A program made the position numbers and the translations under genes. From Thozetella sp. PMI_491 (lineage: Eukaryota; Ascomycota; Sordariomycetes; Chaetosphaeriales; Chaetosphaeriaceae): a stretch of DNA of 64,000 nt. Each line of letters opens with the position of its first letter. Position 1 is the first letter of the stretch. This document shows, piece by piece, positions 22,077 through 34,355 of the stretch. The notes beneath the pieces were generated by a model. It searched no databases. It was not told the DNA's origin and was given only the letters and a program-made list of their open reading frames with translations. The stretch lies in assembly GCA_021432635.1 (NCBI GenBank), contig MU270037.1, positions 202,122-266,121 on the forward strand, written 5' to 3'.

Positions 22077-23499
22077 TCACTCCTAGAGGAGGGCTATTGA
22101 AGAGAATAGTTGAGGCACCGTGCCTGGCAAATTCTAATGACTGAGGGTTTCCGCAATATAGTCGGCCGGGAGCTAGGGCTCTAAACAATCTGAGGATGCT
22201 TCCATATCCATTTATATATTAGAAAGACCATGGAGCGGGCTTTCTGGGACCTAGTGTCTGCTCTTATTCACCATTCATTCATTCCGTTTGGCGCAGGCAC
22301 ATTCTAGGTACTTCAATCTTCCCAGCGTCATCAGCTTTTACAAATCTTGCTGGTATCTTAGAATTTGCATGGCTTGGCTAATGCGAATGCTTGAAAATGC
22401 AGCTATGGAAAAGCCAAGAAACGGAATTTTCGAGTTGGAGGGCTATGCTTAGGTAGCTTCCAGCCGCAATGGGACTACGCAGCCCCACGGCGAGTTGTTA
22501 ATCTTTAGCGTCACGCCAGCGAGATCCTCCAAGCCGTTGCCAAGGGAAAGGATGGCCAGGTCATAGCCGGCAAGATACAGCACCTGTCATAAGGATCAGC
22601 AAAGGGTGCTGGTTGGCAAGACGGCGACGCCCACAAGATGAGCGACGGAGAAAAAGCTTTGCCTGCTAGAACCTCCACAAGGACGCGTGCATAGAATGGT
22701 GATGACCTGCCAACCCCGTCTAACCGTGTCAGCATCTTCTAAGAGCTGCAAGGTGCGGTTTCACTAATATACGAATGTCCAAAAAATATATTTCATTCAC
22801 TCGGACGATAATCAGAAGGTTAAATGGGATTATGAACCTGTCGAGCATTAGAGTTGAGAGGAACAAAGAGGTTGGGCCTAGCTTGAGCGCGAGGTGAGGA
22901 ATACCTCTACACTGCTAAAGGAGAGATCAAGAAATACACTGAGAACGAGAAGTAGCAATATACGGGATCTATCATTATTTTTTTAAAAATAAATAAATAC
23001 ATAGGTACAGCTCAAGGGCCGCCGGGTCTGTGAAGCTCTTTGTAACGCCCCTTGTCTCGTTCTTAAGACAGCAATAAGATAATGAAAATATGAGCGGTCC
23101 AATAAGCGTTCCAGATAACTACGAGAAATATAAAGGATTTTGTATTTCACAATGCGACTTGGAAAGTATTTCTTGGTCCTAGGAAAGTACTGCCAACTAA
23201 AGTCAAGGAAGGTCTGGAACTATTTATATCGAATATAAAACTGACTAGATAAACGTACGGCAGTTTGATACAGAGAATGGACTCACTCTATAGTCAAGCT
23301 ACTGCATGTTAGTTTGGAAGGGTGATTCTATTCGAGTAATGGTGGTCGGATTACAGTGCAGGTAAGTGTTAGTAGTGTGTCTATGTACGGTATCAACCTC
23401 GTTCTTAAATTTCGAACATCGCTGCTGCTTTCATCTCCTTGTAGGCGTCCCAATCTTGCATTCTGTCGATTATCGGGGAATTCCTTCAATGTACGCCAG
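22077..23499. other. Intergenic, no gene seen
   Basis: AT-rich, with A-rich patches near 22976-23000. No protein-like frame, RNA gene or clear repeat. Confidence 0.5.
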
Positions 23500-25676
23500 T
23501 TACTTGTCCAGTTCCTTGTTTTCTGTCCTCCCTAGTCGAAACGCGGCTCGCCGTTTCGTCACCCGCGGGGACTTTAATAAGTTGTCTTCGTCAAAATCGC
23601 CGGCATCATTCAGGGTGTCGATCTCTTCAATCTCTTCTTGGATGCTCTCGGGCGGCTCTATCTTGAACACAGCCTGAATATCACCGTGAGGGGAGAAGGC
23701 TGTGAAGTTCCAGCTAAAAAAAGCCTTTTGTGTCTCCTGCGTTGACTGGCCCCAGGCGCGACGCCGTTCGAAGAGGCTGATGAGAAGCAGCGTAGGGGCA
23801 TTGACCAACCGGACTGCTGCGACATGGATAGAGTGAAAGATGCGTGGGGTGACTAAGAATTTGAGAGGGAGGAGGATGACGAGTGCGAGGATGTTGAAGG
23901 GAGGAGGGTAAAGAAAAATGGCGTCGCTTTTGACCCCCTCAAAAGTCAGCACAGCGCGGCGAAACTGGATTTCCGCCGTCTCATCTGCGATAATTTTCGA
24001 AAATGTGTTGGTGAGCATCGCCACAAGGATGGTCAGGAACAGCGTGTTGCCTAGGAATGCGAATGCAATCATGAGCGCTGGCCCTAGAACAACATGGAAA
24101 CGAACCGACTCCTGAATCCCCGTCCCGTCGAGCCCGAACCAGATCCACAGAAGCCACTTGCCAACAACCGACCAAGAGAGCGCACTGTCGGTGCCGTCTG
24201 TGGTTATGAGCCACTGCAAGGCCACAATGAAGCCGGTGAAGCACCACGCCGCAAGGAGCGTCAGTAGAATGAAGTCTTTCATCATAGCGTGTAGCGAAAT
24301 GAAGACAATATTATCCGGCAGGAGGTTGAACGCAACTCTCGTCAGTAGAATAGGAGCTGCGATACACAAGATGTTCAATCCGAGCCCGTTTTGGAACTGG
24401 CCGACTGCGACGTCGTAGATGCGCGCGATGACGTACGCCCCAAAGATAGATGTGAACGTTGTGTCTAAGAACGACCACAAGTTCTGGGCGTGCACCTCCC
24501 ATCCATGTTCTATGATGGCGGCGAACTTATCCAGGATCCACCCGGCCGTGTACACAACGAAGACAGATTCATAAATTACTAGGTTTTCGCTGTTCCGATG
24601 TAGCATGGCGAGGATATAGAGGGCAACCAAGACTAAGAATTGGAAGATTTCGATGATGTTTCGTGACCGAGGAACGATAAGTCGGTAATGGTTGAGGAGA
24701 GGCGCCTTGCGAGGGTCGTATATGGAGACGGGGTGAAACTTATAATGGTCCGGAATGATGTCGATGAAAGATAGGGGGGTATATACCACCTTCCCGAGAT
24801 ACACCGCATTCACTACTCTCTGACAGGCGGATGAGCTGATAAAGACCTTGCTTCTCGTAAGGATGGCCAATTCGAGCGTTGTAAGTTTTCTCTCGTGCCC
24901 TCTCCGACGCTGGGCTGGCCACTGTGGCTGACGGCCGGTGCGTGTGACATCCTCTGGTGCGCCTTGAAAGGGATCAAAACCCTCGACAAGGATATTTGCA
25001 AGCAGAAGCAGCCCTTTTGATCCGGGGTTCTCTTCGTGAAACCGACGCAAAATGCGGGTTGCGACCAGCTCACATAGGGCCGCTCGCGCAATGTTAATGC
25101 TCTGGTGCACCATGCTAGATTGCTCGCGAAGGAACTGCACCCGGTTGGCCAGGAGGCAGTACACTGCAGAAACCCGTCAGGAAGGCCGGGGCGAGAATTG
25201 CTCGGCCAGTAGAGCCCGCATACCTATGGAGATGTCGGTGGGGTCGTATAGCCTATTGACAAGCGGCCGCACAATCAGAGAGTTCATTTTCGGTTCTGTC
25301 AACTGCTCCATCGTGTAGGGGTCGTCTATCCAAAGGGTTTGGCACGTCAGTCTGGCATGACCATCATAGCAGGACCATGGCTTGTCTCACCGATCTTGGC
25401 GAGAATAAGCGCTCTAACTCTGCAATTCGTCAGTAACGGGCGCTGGAATCAGCCGTTAATCTTCTCCAGTAGAGTTTATCCCACTGGTACAGTTAGCTCT
25501 TACCGGTGAATGGTCGCAAAGACGGGCAACACAGTCGAGGGAGACGAAACGAAATGATCGTTGTCTCGGCCGAGGCAGTATTCTGTCTCTCCATCCGCCT
25601 CAGCCATGGCGATGCCTCTTTCGGCGTCATCATCCGCGTCGAACTCATAAGGCGTGAGCTCCATAGAATCTTTCAT
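23500..25676 (-). CDS. Yvc1-like TRP vacuolar cation channel
   Basis: Four exons, 25676-25504, 25419-25391, 25325-25224 and 25163-23500, give 655 aa. Introns are 84, 65 and 60 bp, and the very short second exon is forced by frame and family sequence. The N-terminal cytosolic part contains VYCLLANRVQFLREQS and GLLLLANILVEGFDPFQ, signature blocks of the fungal TRPY group. About six to seven hydrophobic segments follow between roughly residues 270 and 520. WIWFGLDGTGIQES marks the pore region. The C-terminus is acidic (IQEEIEEIDTLND), where yeast Yvc1 carries a Ca2+-sensing acidic patch. The protein should release Ca2+ from the vacuole in response to stretch, Ca2+ or osmotic shock. Confidence 0.9.
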
Positions 25677-26981
25677 TTTCAATCGATCCGCAGCGTCACG
25701 TATCGCGCTCGCTTTACCACGGCTGCCTCTGATGAGTTTTCAGTCGTTGCCGTCGTCCAAAAAAATTGCTCACCCCGTTTAGCCAAGAAACTAGAGCCGT
25801 TACAGATTTCAGGATCACGTGGACGTGCGGATGTTGCGAGTCTGAGGCTCGAACGGACCCCGTTTTAGCGAGGCCTTGGCAGGGACAGGACGATTTAGCT
25901 AGGAAAGTCCCGAGGGCCTGGCATCGGGTCTTGCCCTCCTTCGACAGTCGGGGGATGGTATTCTCACTGCTAGTTACCTGGCGGCTCCCTCATAAACTGC
26001 CTTTTTATCTTCTCGGCCAAAGCGCAATGCACGGAAAGATGCGTTCAATGCTTGGTCAGGATGCCTACCTGTGGCGTAGTGGGGTTCAGGGGCCGCCGGG
26101 TTTGGGAGAGTCGGGGGCAGTATTCCAAGTTCTTATTCACGTGTCATCCCTCGTGTTTCTTGTCCTTGTAGACACCTAGGCACTCTGCAGGTCCTTTTCG
26201 TGGTATAGCCCCCCCTTTCTGTTTGGGTTCTTGTCTGGACCCCGAGGACCTAGTGGGATTGACAACCTACCTTCGGCGTCGCTATAGCTCCGCTAGTGGT
26301 TGCTTCAACTAGCTCCCAGCCCGTACATCCACTTAAGGAGCGACTCCCCGTTGCTAGGCCGCGATACTTTTCGAGGATACCGCCATAGCACTACGAGGCC
26401 TCGTATCCGGTCGTACAGAGGCAAGAGCGACACATTGCCGAAAGTACTCTACTGCTAGGATACGTAATCTAAAACAATGCACGGATCGCCGTGGCTATTG
26501 GCTTCGAGTACGGAAATCCGACCAAAGGACAGATGGCTGATACTTGGGAGCTTAGCTTCTCCGTTTTATCTTATGCCAGATGCATCTATGCATACTATAA
26601 TATAGATCATCCTACTTAGGAGGGAGCAATGAGTGGCCCGAATGCTGCGGTATAGGCAAGTGGCCCCGGGACTAGGAGCAATTTCGAGCTTCGGGCATGC
26701 CCAGATGGAGACGATCGCTCTAACTTCAACTTTTAGTCCTATTTTGTCGCAATACCGCCGAATAGTATACCCGCAGTGAGTGATTTAGTTTGCGGGCAAG
26801 TGGGAGCGGCTGCTGGCGAGCGGAGGGGTGTTTGAGGAATGGGACTAGGCCATTCCTAGAGTTGGTCCCATTCGTTCTAGTTTATGCTGGCCTCTTTCCT
26901 TTCGACCATTTATATTCGGCATCGAGACACCTCGCTGTCCGGATATCACTTGTGTGATAGCAGACTAGACCGAGTTTCCAT
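25677..26981. other. Intergenic, no gene seen
   Basis: No frame with coding character. An imperfect hairpin (AATGGGAC ... GTCCCATT) lies near 26837-26870, and TATA-like sequence near 26911, upstream of the FAD-oxidoreductase relic. Confidence 0.45.
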
Positions 26982-28260
26982 TTGAATATCTACTCGTTTA
27001 TTCGCCCATCTGCCGTCCCTCAGAATGGATGCCCTTTCGGCATGCGCAGCGGCGCCCACTCAGCCTGGAAAGGAGCCAACGGCGTCAAGGAAGGCATCAC
27101 GGTTGACTTTGGTACACAACTCCACCGCACTGGTTGTAGCCGTGACGACTGGGATGTCGCTGCTGATAAATGATAGCTTACTTGAATACCACTACCTATG
27201 ACAGTGGTAATAAAATTGTCGAAACTCAACCTGGGTCGACATGGGGCGATGTGTATGAGGCCCTGAATCAGTATGGGGTCTCTGCCATTGGTTTTCAGGC
27301 CTCTGTTGTTGGCGTCGGCGGGTTCACAACCGGTGGTAGTGTAAGGATTCTCCTCACGTCATTGTCGCCACCAGGCTGATTGATATCATATTCTGGTACT
27401 CCTTTCACAGCAACATGCATGGCTTTGCTTGCGATGGAGTGACCAACTTTGAAGTTGTTCTTCCCAATAGGGCCATTGTCAATGCCAACACTGATGAGAA
27501 CCAAGATCTCTGGAAGTCCCTTAACGGAGGGCCTGGAAACTTCGGCTTCGTCACCCGGTTCAACCGGGTGGTCCATGAATCCAACAGGTTCTGCGGAACT
27601 TTCGTCACGTTCGACTTGAAGAGCCGTGATGCGGGTTTCGAAGCCTACCAGCGCGTTTCCGAGAACATGGACAATGACGACGCCTCTCAGCTTATCATGT
27701 CGTTTCAGTATGCTTCCGGCTAGCGTATGCTGCTCTCCGTCATAGCCAATTCGGACGCTATCCTAGATGCCGCTACCTTTGACGAATTCCTTTCCATAAA
27801 AAGCACGTTTAGTACCACCAGCGAGATCAGTCTGTCATATTGGATCAGATCACAGGCCTTGCCGATGCAGGCAAGTTGGTGGTCCGCAGCTGCAAGAATC
27901 CCGTGAATATCTGCCCTAACATGATCACAGTAGAGAGATTTGTTCTCGTTGCACAGGGGAAGCTGATGTATAGAAACCCTACAAAGCCGATTCCAGGCGC
28001 CACGGCTGATTTTTTTTGCCCTCGGGAAATCTTAGACTTCGCCCATAATGGGAATAGGACGCTGTTCAGCACGAACTTGAACCCGGCCAATTCATCAGCC
28101 AATCCCGTTGGAGGTGCCGCGTTCTCTTTCTTCTGCTCCGACTGGCGGCATACAATCCGTGCGACCGGGAATTTGCGGGCTCTCCACGCCGTGGCGGAGG
28201 TTCTAGCGCCAAGGACGCGCGGTCTTGGATCAATGGCGCTGGGCCATTTCTAATTTATAA
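26982..28260 (+). pseudogene. FAD-binding (berberine-bridge-like) oxidoreductase, degenerate
   Basis: Recognisable blocks are FGMRSGAHSAWKGANGVKEG, NTTTYDSGNKIVETQPGSTW, VGVGGFTTGG and GFACDGVTNFEVVL, ending in GNFGFVTRFN. They match the FAD_binding_4 domain of secreted fungal oxidases. An intron at 27112-27168 joins the first two blocks. The N-terminal 40-50 residues with signal peptide are missing. The junction between 27340 and 27411 lacks a donor in the right phase. A TAG at 27721-27723 interrupts QYASG-stop-RMLLSVIANSD, where Trp would fit. Family similarity fades after about 27840, where the frame also changes. No active enzyme is expected. Confidence 0.7.
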
Positions 28261-28896
28261 TGCATAGCGTGGCCGTTCCCAGCATCTGATCCCCAACATC
28301 GACTCACCTTTGGCAAGGCCGTTGGCTCTCTGCCGCCTATCATGCTAGTGTCATCTATGTTTGATGAAGCTACTAGCACTCAGTAGTCAGTGCAACGGGG
28401 CTTTACGATCCCGAGATCCTTCGACGTCTGGCGACGGGGCGGTGGGTACGCAAGCTACCACTTTATAGGGGGTACGCAGAGGGCTATGGATGCATTCTTA
28501 ATTTACGGGACCACGACTTCTGATGAGACTATGCACGAAACTTAGGTTTTCGCATTATTCGGCAGACCTGGACAGTGTTGAGCGTATGTGCGGCCTTCCA
28601 TTCAACCTTTAACGAGTTCAGCTTTTCGTATACCTTTGCTGCAAAAATAACTACATTCTATAATATTTATCGCCTCCCCATATCGAAAGAATTGAAATCT
28701 GGTAGGGGACTGTTTATTCTGTGTGTTTCAAGAAATTTGTCCTTGACGGGCATCGCGTCGAGCCTTACCACAATCTTAGATCCCTTCTAGTCGCTTGTAA
28801 CTAATCTTATCATAGTTTGGGCCTAGTCAATCCTATCCAAATCCCCCCCCCCCCCCCCCCCCCCGGAATAAAAAATTATCTCTCACTGCTGTTCTT
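28261..28896. other. Intergenic with a 22-C homopolymer
   Basis: No gene seen. The only feature is the C-run at 28843-28864, which lies in the presumed 3' UTR of the WSC/oxidase gene on the opposite strand. Confidence 0.5.
28843..28864 (-). repeat. Poly-G22 tract in presumed 3' UTR (poly-C on + strand)
   Basis: Twenty-two consecutive C on the + strand, so 22 G in the transcript about 32 nt after the stop codon of the minus-strand WSC oxidase gene. Such a tract could form a G-quadruplex and is prone to length change; assembly error is possible. Confidence 0.85.
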
Positions 28897-31800
28897 TCAA
28901 ACTCCAGGAACGGTAAAGTCTGAGTAGTTAGGCCAGTTGCCGATTCTAGCTGGGTCACCTCCTATTCGAATAAACGTTGCAATAGCCGGGATTCCCCCAT
29001 CAAGGACAAACATCTGATACCAACCTGGCGGGCATATATGTGCGTTTGGAGGGGCATCGACAGTGCAAGAGGTACCGGAGCAGGAGAAATTGGGCATCAA
29101 CGTGCGTGCCCCCATGGAATTACCATGCGTGCTGCCAACTGCCCCAAGGAGGGTAACTGTAATAGGACCGTTTGTTGCTGGCGTGGTAAGACGGAAAGAG
29201 ATACCAATCTGCCCATACGACCAATCTTTGTTCGTGATGCTGAATTCAGGTCGAGGCTTTCCAGTAAGGAGATAGGGTGGTAGGAAAACTTCAACTCGGT
29301 ATTCCTCGGGGTTCCTCCCATCCAGTGGATCCGAGCCAGATATAAGGACGCGCCCGTCAAGGAGCGTGATTGCTTCATTATGGTACATCCGAGCTATAGT
29401 CGTATTGGCCATAACTGTGAACCTTGATCCATGCGGCTTGGAAGGATCATATAGCATGGCGTTCAAATTCGGGTTGCTGCTAAGGCCAAAGCCAGCCCGG
29501 CCATGCTGAGCGCCGTTGACGACCAAAAATGTGCCGTCCGGTAGAGGAGCGATGGCAGGCATGACGCGTGGTGATGGCATGCGTTCGAGTGTCCAGACCG
29601 GGTTGCTCGCCTCCGGAGCGATCGACACACAATTGTCTAGCGCGTTATAGACACCAGGTGTTGCTCCTCCACAAATGACAACTTCGATAGGATCGGTGTA
29701 TGGATACTTTTGTGGCATAAGTACCGCAGTACCCTCGAGGGGATAGGTCCGGCCAGCAGCGGCATTGTTCACAGCACCGGGGGCGTTAGGGAGCGTCTTG
29801 AGGGTTGCGAAGGTTTTCTCATCCAGAATCCTCGCCTCGTTGTAGTACATCACCAAGATGCCACCACCTGGAAGCACAGAGGCAAAGGGATACAAGTTCC
29901 AAGGGTCGGTACGATCCAGCCAGTCCATGTAAAGCGCCCCACCGCCAGTTGCGGGAAGTATCTCAATGTATGGCACGGCGGCTCCATCGGAGCCAACCTC
30001 GCCACCGATAACCAAGACGGACCCGTTGGCCATCATCATGGCACCTGGATACCAGCGACCACGCTGTAGGTTCAACTCGTCTGCATTCTCCTGCCAATCG
30101 TGAGTGCCCCAGACGCCGGGCGAACCATCCGGCCAGTAAAGGCGCAGGCCATACGTCGATTGCCCAGACCATCCACCAATTGTCAGCTGCCGGCCAGCCT
30201 TGTCGGGGAGAATAATACCAGCGGCGCAGAAAAGATCGGTCTGGACATGCAGAGGACGCCATGCCAAGGCCGAGTTGTTGGTGACTGAAAGGTCGAGCTC
30301 GTACGCACCAGTTTCGTTGCCAGGTCCTGTTCCAAATTTGGACAAAAAAGTGACCTTTCCGGTAATGGATTGCATCGTAATGAGGGGGACGGTGACCCCA
30401 TTGATCAATAGCTGATACTGTCCAGCATCATTGCCTTGAGCAAAGGTCCAGTTGTAAAGAGGTGGGCCTGTCCAAAAGTATGTGCTTAGCCGGTTGGAGC
30501 CGCCGCAATAGGCTGAGCCGTTGCCCGCGCAGACGACATTGCACTCAGACTCGGGGTGGAACGTAGCGCCCTGAGCTGCTATATTTGCTGGATCACCACA
30601 GTAGCATTCTTGGCCGTATTCGAGGCCGGCGGCTGCGTAGCCATACTGAGCGCAGAGATTGAGGCATTGGTTGGCTGTGAGGGTGCCGGTGAAGAAGGAC
30701 TGCCAAAACAGAGTCCTCTTCTGGGTATTATCGTCCACGCAGCCCTGATAAGCCCAAGAGCCGTTTAGGCCGGCAGTCTGTACTACCGGAGGATTGAGTA
30801 CAGTAGGAGCTCCGCTGGAGTAGATAGTTAGGCGATCAGCGCCGCCGCACATATCTTTGGAATTGCCGCTGCAAGGAGTGTTACAGTCAGAGTCCGGCGT
30901 TTTCGAATTCCCGAAGTAGATAGCATTGCCGCAGAAGCACTGACTATACCATTCCGTTCCGGAAATGATATAGCCCCTGGCAACACAAGCTTGGGCGCAG
31001 CCTGCATTCGTGAGGTTCTGGCTGTCGGGCAACTGGAACGGTAAGCTGCGGCTCTGAAGGCTATCAACCCAACATCCCTGAGCCGACCACCCAGCGGGGA
31101 AGTCACTGAGGCCGGCTATGGAAGTGGCCAACGTCGAGGTAGAAGGCAAAGTTGATGTTGAGATGGATACCGAAGTGCTCTTGGTTGTGACACTGGTGAT
31201 TAGAGTGGTTGAGGAAGAGCCTGGACTAGTGGGCGACGAACTAACAATGGGTACGCTGCTAGAGCTTGGAAGAGTCACCAGTTCACCACCCCAGACACCC
31301 GAATTCGAACCCGGTGCACCAATTGAGGACTTCATGTAGCAGGGAGCGCTGACAGCTGGTAGCCAAGAGAATGCAGAGCAGCCCAATGTGTTCGAGCACG
31401 CCTCCGCGCAGTCTGCATACGTACTGACGTATGTCATGGCGAGGTCGCCTCCAAAGTGATCAATGAAGCATTCCACCAAAAATGTTTTGCCTCTCAAAGA
31501 CGTATAAACGGTCCCATTGGAAGAAGGGCACGTGATTGTTACCGTCGGTGTGCCGAGAGGTGCGGTGCTGGATGAGCTCAATGACGACGTCCCGGTCGTC
31601 GATAGTGGTGTTGACTGAGAGGTTGATATAGCAGAGGATGAAGAGCTGACTGAAGAGCTGACTGAAGAGCTGACTGAAGAGCTGACTGAAGAGCTAGTGC
31701 TTGAGGAGCTGCTTATTGAAGAACTGCTTGAAGAGCTACTGACCGAGTAGCTCACTTTCGAAGTGCTGCTACTCGATGAGCTACTGCCCGAAGAGGTTGC

Positions 31801-33413
31801 CGCAGTGCTGGTTGACAAAGTCGAAGGTGTACTCAAGCTTCTCGATGAAGCTGCAGTAGATGCGCTGGTTGAGCTGCTGGACAAGGTGTTAGTGGTGCTA
31901 GAAGACGAGGCTACCACCCTATTGTTCTGAACGTTGTTTCCAGCAGCAGATGAAGCGCCAGGCATGCCGATAGAGGACGTGGAACTAATTAAACCAGATG
32001 TGGAACTAGTCGACAAGCTAGTCAATGAACTGCAAGTCATACTCGAGCTCTGGGTAGAGAGCTTGCTAGTTGAGGCGACTGATGAATTACTTGGCGATAT
32101 AGTGCTGACCAAAAGACTGCTAGAAGTAGTCGAGCTGGTAGTCGATATTGTATTAGAAGAGCTGCTGCTAGTCGAGGACGACTTGGTAGGTGCTTGCACC
32201 GCCGATATGGAAGAATTAGAAGAGGACATAGAAGATGTTGGCGAAGCGGATGGAGCCTGGGGAGTGGATAGCGTCTGCGAAGATGAAGACGTCTGTGAAT
32301 TGGCCAAGTTAAGCACGGCTTGGCTGTGGCTACTCGCCGAGACCGATGCGGTTCCCGTAGAAGAGCAAGTGGAAGAGACCGTGCTGCTCTGAGAAGACGA
32401 GGTATAGAAATTAGAGCTGGTATATATCGAGCTTGTAGACGATGAAGAAATAGAACTTGAGGTTGTTCGAGTAGAAGAAGATAGCGTCGGGATTATCGCA
32501 GAACTACTCAGAGTAGATGTGGCAGTCGAAGTCCCGGTGGTAGACCTTAGCATCGTGGGCACTGCTGTAGTAAGCAGTTGAGGCGTGAATGAGCTAGTTG
32601 GATTCTGCGAGCTATAGAGATTCAAGCGGCTCGGGCCTCCGCATATCTCGGTGTTGTTGCCGTTGCAAGGCATGCTGCATCCACTCGTGGCCGGCACCCC
32701 GCCGTGGGCAACAGAGTTGCCACACTCTAAGACCGATAAATGAGCCTAGGAAACCGATAAACCGATGCCTCATGACTTACAACACTCTCCACCATATTCC
32801 AAACCGGCTAGGATGTATCCCAGGGAAGCGCATGTTGCCATGCATTTTGCTGCGGTCAAGTTGGCCAATGGTATCGAAGCAGCCGGGCCATAGGACAGGG
32901 CGCGGCCATTGGTGCCCTCGGCCCAGCAACCAAGGCTGATGAAGCCGTTGACACCCAGGTTAGGTTGCGGGCCGACGGGTGAAGAACTGTAGAACAGATT
33001 CAGCCTGTTCGGACCGCCACACGCTTCGGTAGAATTTCCAGAGCAGGCCATGCTACAGTCGGTCATCGAGGCAGACTCTGAGCCGGCAGCGAGGGAGCTG
33101 CCGCAATAGCATTCTTGCGAATATTCGACCCCCGCGTATTGGAATCCTTTGGAAGTGCAAAATGAGATACAGGACTCTATAGTCATGCTCGCGGAGGCGT
33201 AACCTGCTTCGTTAATCGTTCTGTGAACATCGGTCCAACATCCTTGGAAAACCCAAGGCCCCGCTAAGTTGCTTGGCACGAGTAAGCCAAGAGAAAGAGA
33301 CAGCTGCTAGATCCATTAGCTATTCTCCCTATACCACACCAGCAGGAAGACTAGCTCACAGAAGTGAAGAAAATGAGAGCAGAAGAGAGTGACGGTTGGC
33401 ATGTGGCCCTCAT
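28897..33413 (-). CDS. WSC-domain / PAN-like / glyoxal-oxidase (copper radical oxidase) protein with junction UAG
   Basis: Exons 33413-33360, 33303-32781 and 32726-28897 give 1,468 codons. Residues 1-28 form a signal peptide. Order: two WSC domains (about 32-125, 133-230), a Ser/Thr linker of some 350 residues, a Cys-rich PAN/Apple-like domain (590-675), two more WSC domains (735-832, 846-946), then a glyoxal-oxidase-type Kelch domain and DUF1929-like end (980-1468). The copper-radical set is visible: Cys in DLFCAAG (about 1026), Tyr in RWYPG (about 1085), Tyr-His in RMYHNE, and His in STHGNS. Such enzymes oxidise aldehydes or alcohols to give H2O2 at the wall. Oddity: the phase-1 junction of intron 2 joins T to AG, giving UAG at codon 193 where the CxC of the second WSC needs Tyr or Trp. 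All other codons are open. Confidence 0.85.
31640..31695 (-). repeat. 12-bp tandem repeat inside the Ser-rich linker
   Basis: The unit GAAGAGCTGACT on the + strand repeats about 4.7 times without interruption and encodes SSVS repeats. The rest of the linker is Ser-rich but uses varied codons, so this patch looks like recent slippage. Confidence 0.85.
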
Positions 33414-34355
33414 AGCGACTACTACATCTACCGTGAGAGTTAATAAAGCCAACAAGACCGTGGATGTTTCGGCAAAAGAACAGCGCATAAGCAAAGTTGA
33501 CAGAAGAGAGAAAACGCATGTTGGAGGGGATAACCGGCTAGGGACATACTCCTGTCCAAGTAGTGAGTGCGTGCAAGAACCCGGTCTCGTATGGCTTAGT
33601 CGAAGGCGTTCGCTACATCCTCATAGCTCCTAACCCCTTAAATTAACAGAAGCTAGCTATGTAGGCCTGACGAATGGCCTGACTCGTGGCACTGCTTCAT
33701 ACCAACGTGGCTCCCACGGGGAAACTAGCCGATTGCTGGGAGCTTCTCCAGGAACAGCAGAAAAGGGTGTTGGCCACGAGGCCTGAATTTGGGGCAGCTA
33801 GTTGGCATGAAGAATATGGCGACTGAAAGGGGAAATGGAGCGGACGGTCTAGACCACGGGTGGGAACCAGACGGCTCTTCATTAGCGGCATAAGCTGAGG
33901 GTTTCCGAAGCCAAGCCTTGATAAGCTTCGCCGGCGTATCGACTAGCGTCCGACGCACTCGCGTGGCTGTCTCTCGGCTCTAGGAAGCCTGCTTCTACCG
34001 AGACCTAATCGTGGCGGAAGATGAGGTGGGCGGGTAATCTACCAATAGCTTAAAATTTGGTCCCAGTGGCGCTTCAACGCCATCGTCGAAATTGACATAG
34101 CCTCTCCCTGACGATATTTTCACTAGATGAACATCCCATATTCTAGCTGCTAAAGACAATCCCAGAGGGGATGGAAGATCGAGCAGAATAGCGAGAGTGC
34201 TAGCGCGGCGCGCACCACTGTTCATCATTTATCTGACGATATGGCAGAGGATGCGAAAAAGTCGGAAGGACAAATTAGGACTCCTTGTACCGCCACCCCA
34301 GACAGGAAATTATCTCGCATCAGAGTGCCTGGACAGTGAACTTGTCACCGATGTC
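33414..34355. other. Intergenic, no gene seen
   Basis: Contains the promoter of the WSC/oxidase gene. A minus-strand frame of 77 codons at 34228-33995 has mildly protein-like composition but no recognised family, so I leave it uncalled. Confidence 0.45.

Noticed and set aside
31934-32392. Plus-strand 152-codon frame opposite the WSC oxidase linker
   Set aside because: Antisense shadow of the Ser-rich linker, Glu/Val/Leu-biased, no homology.
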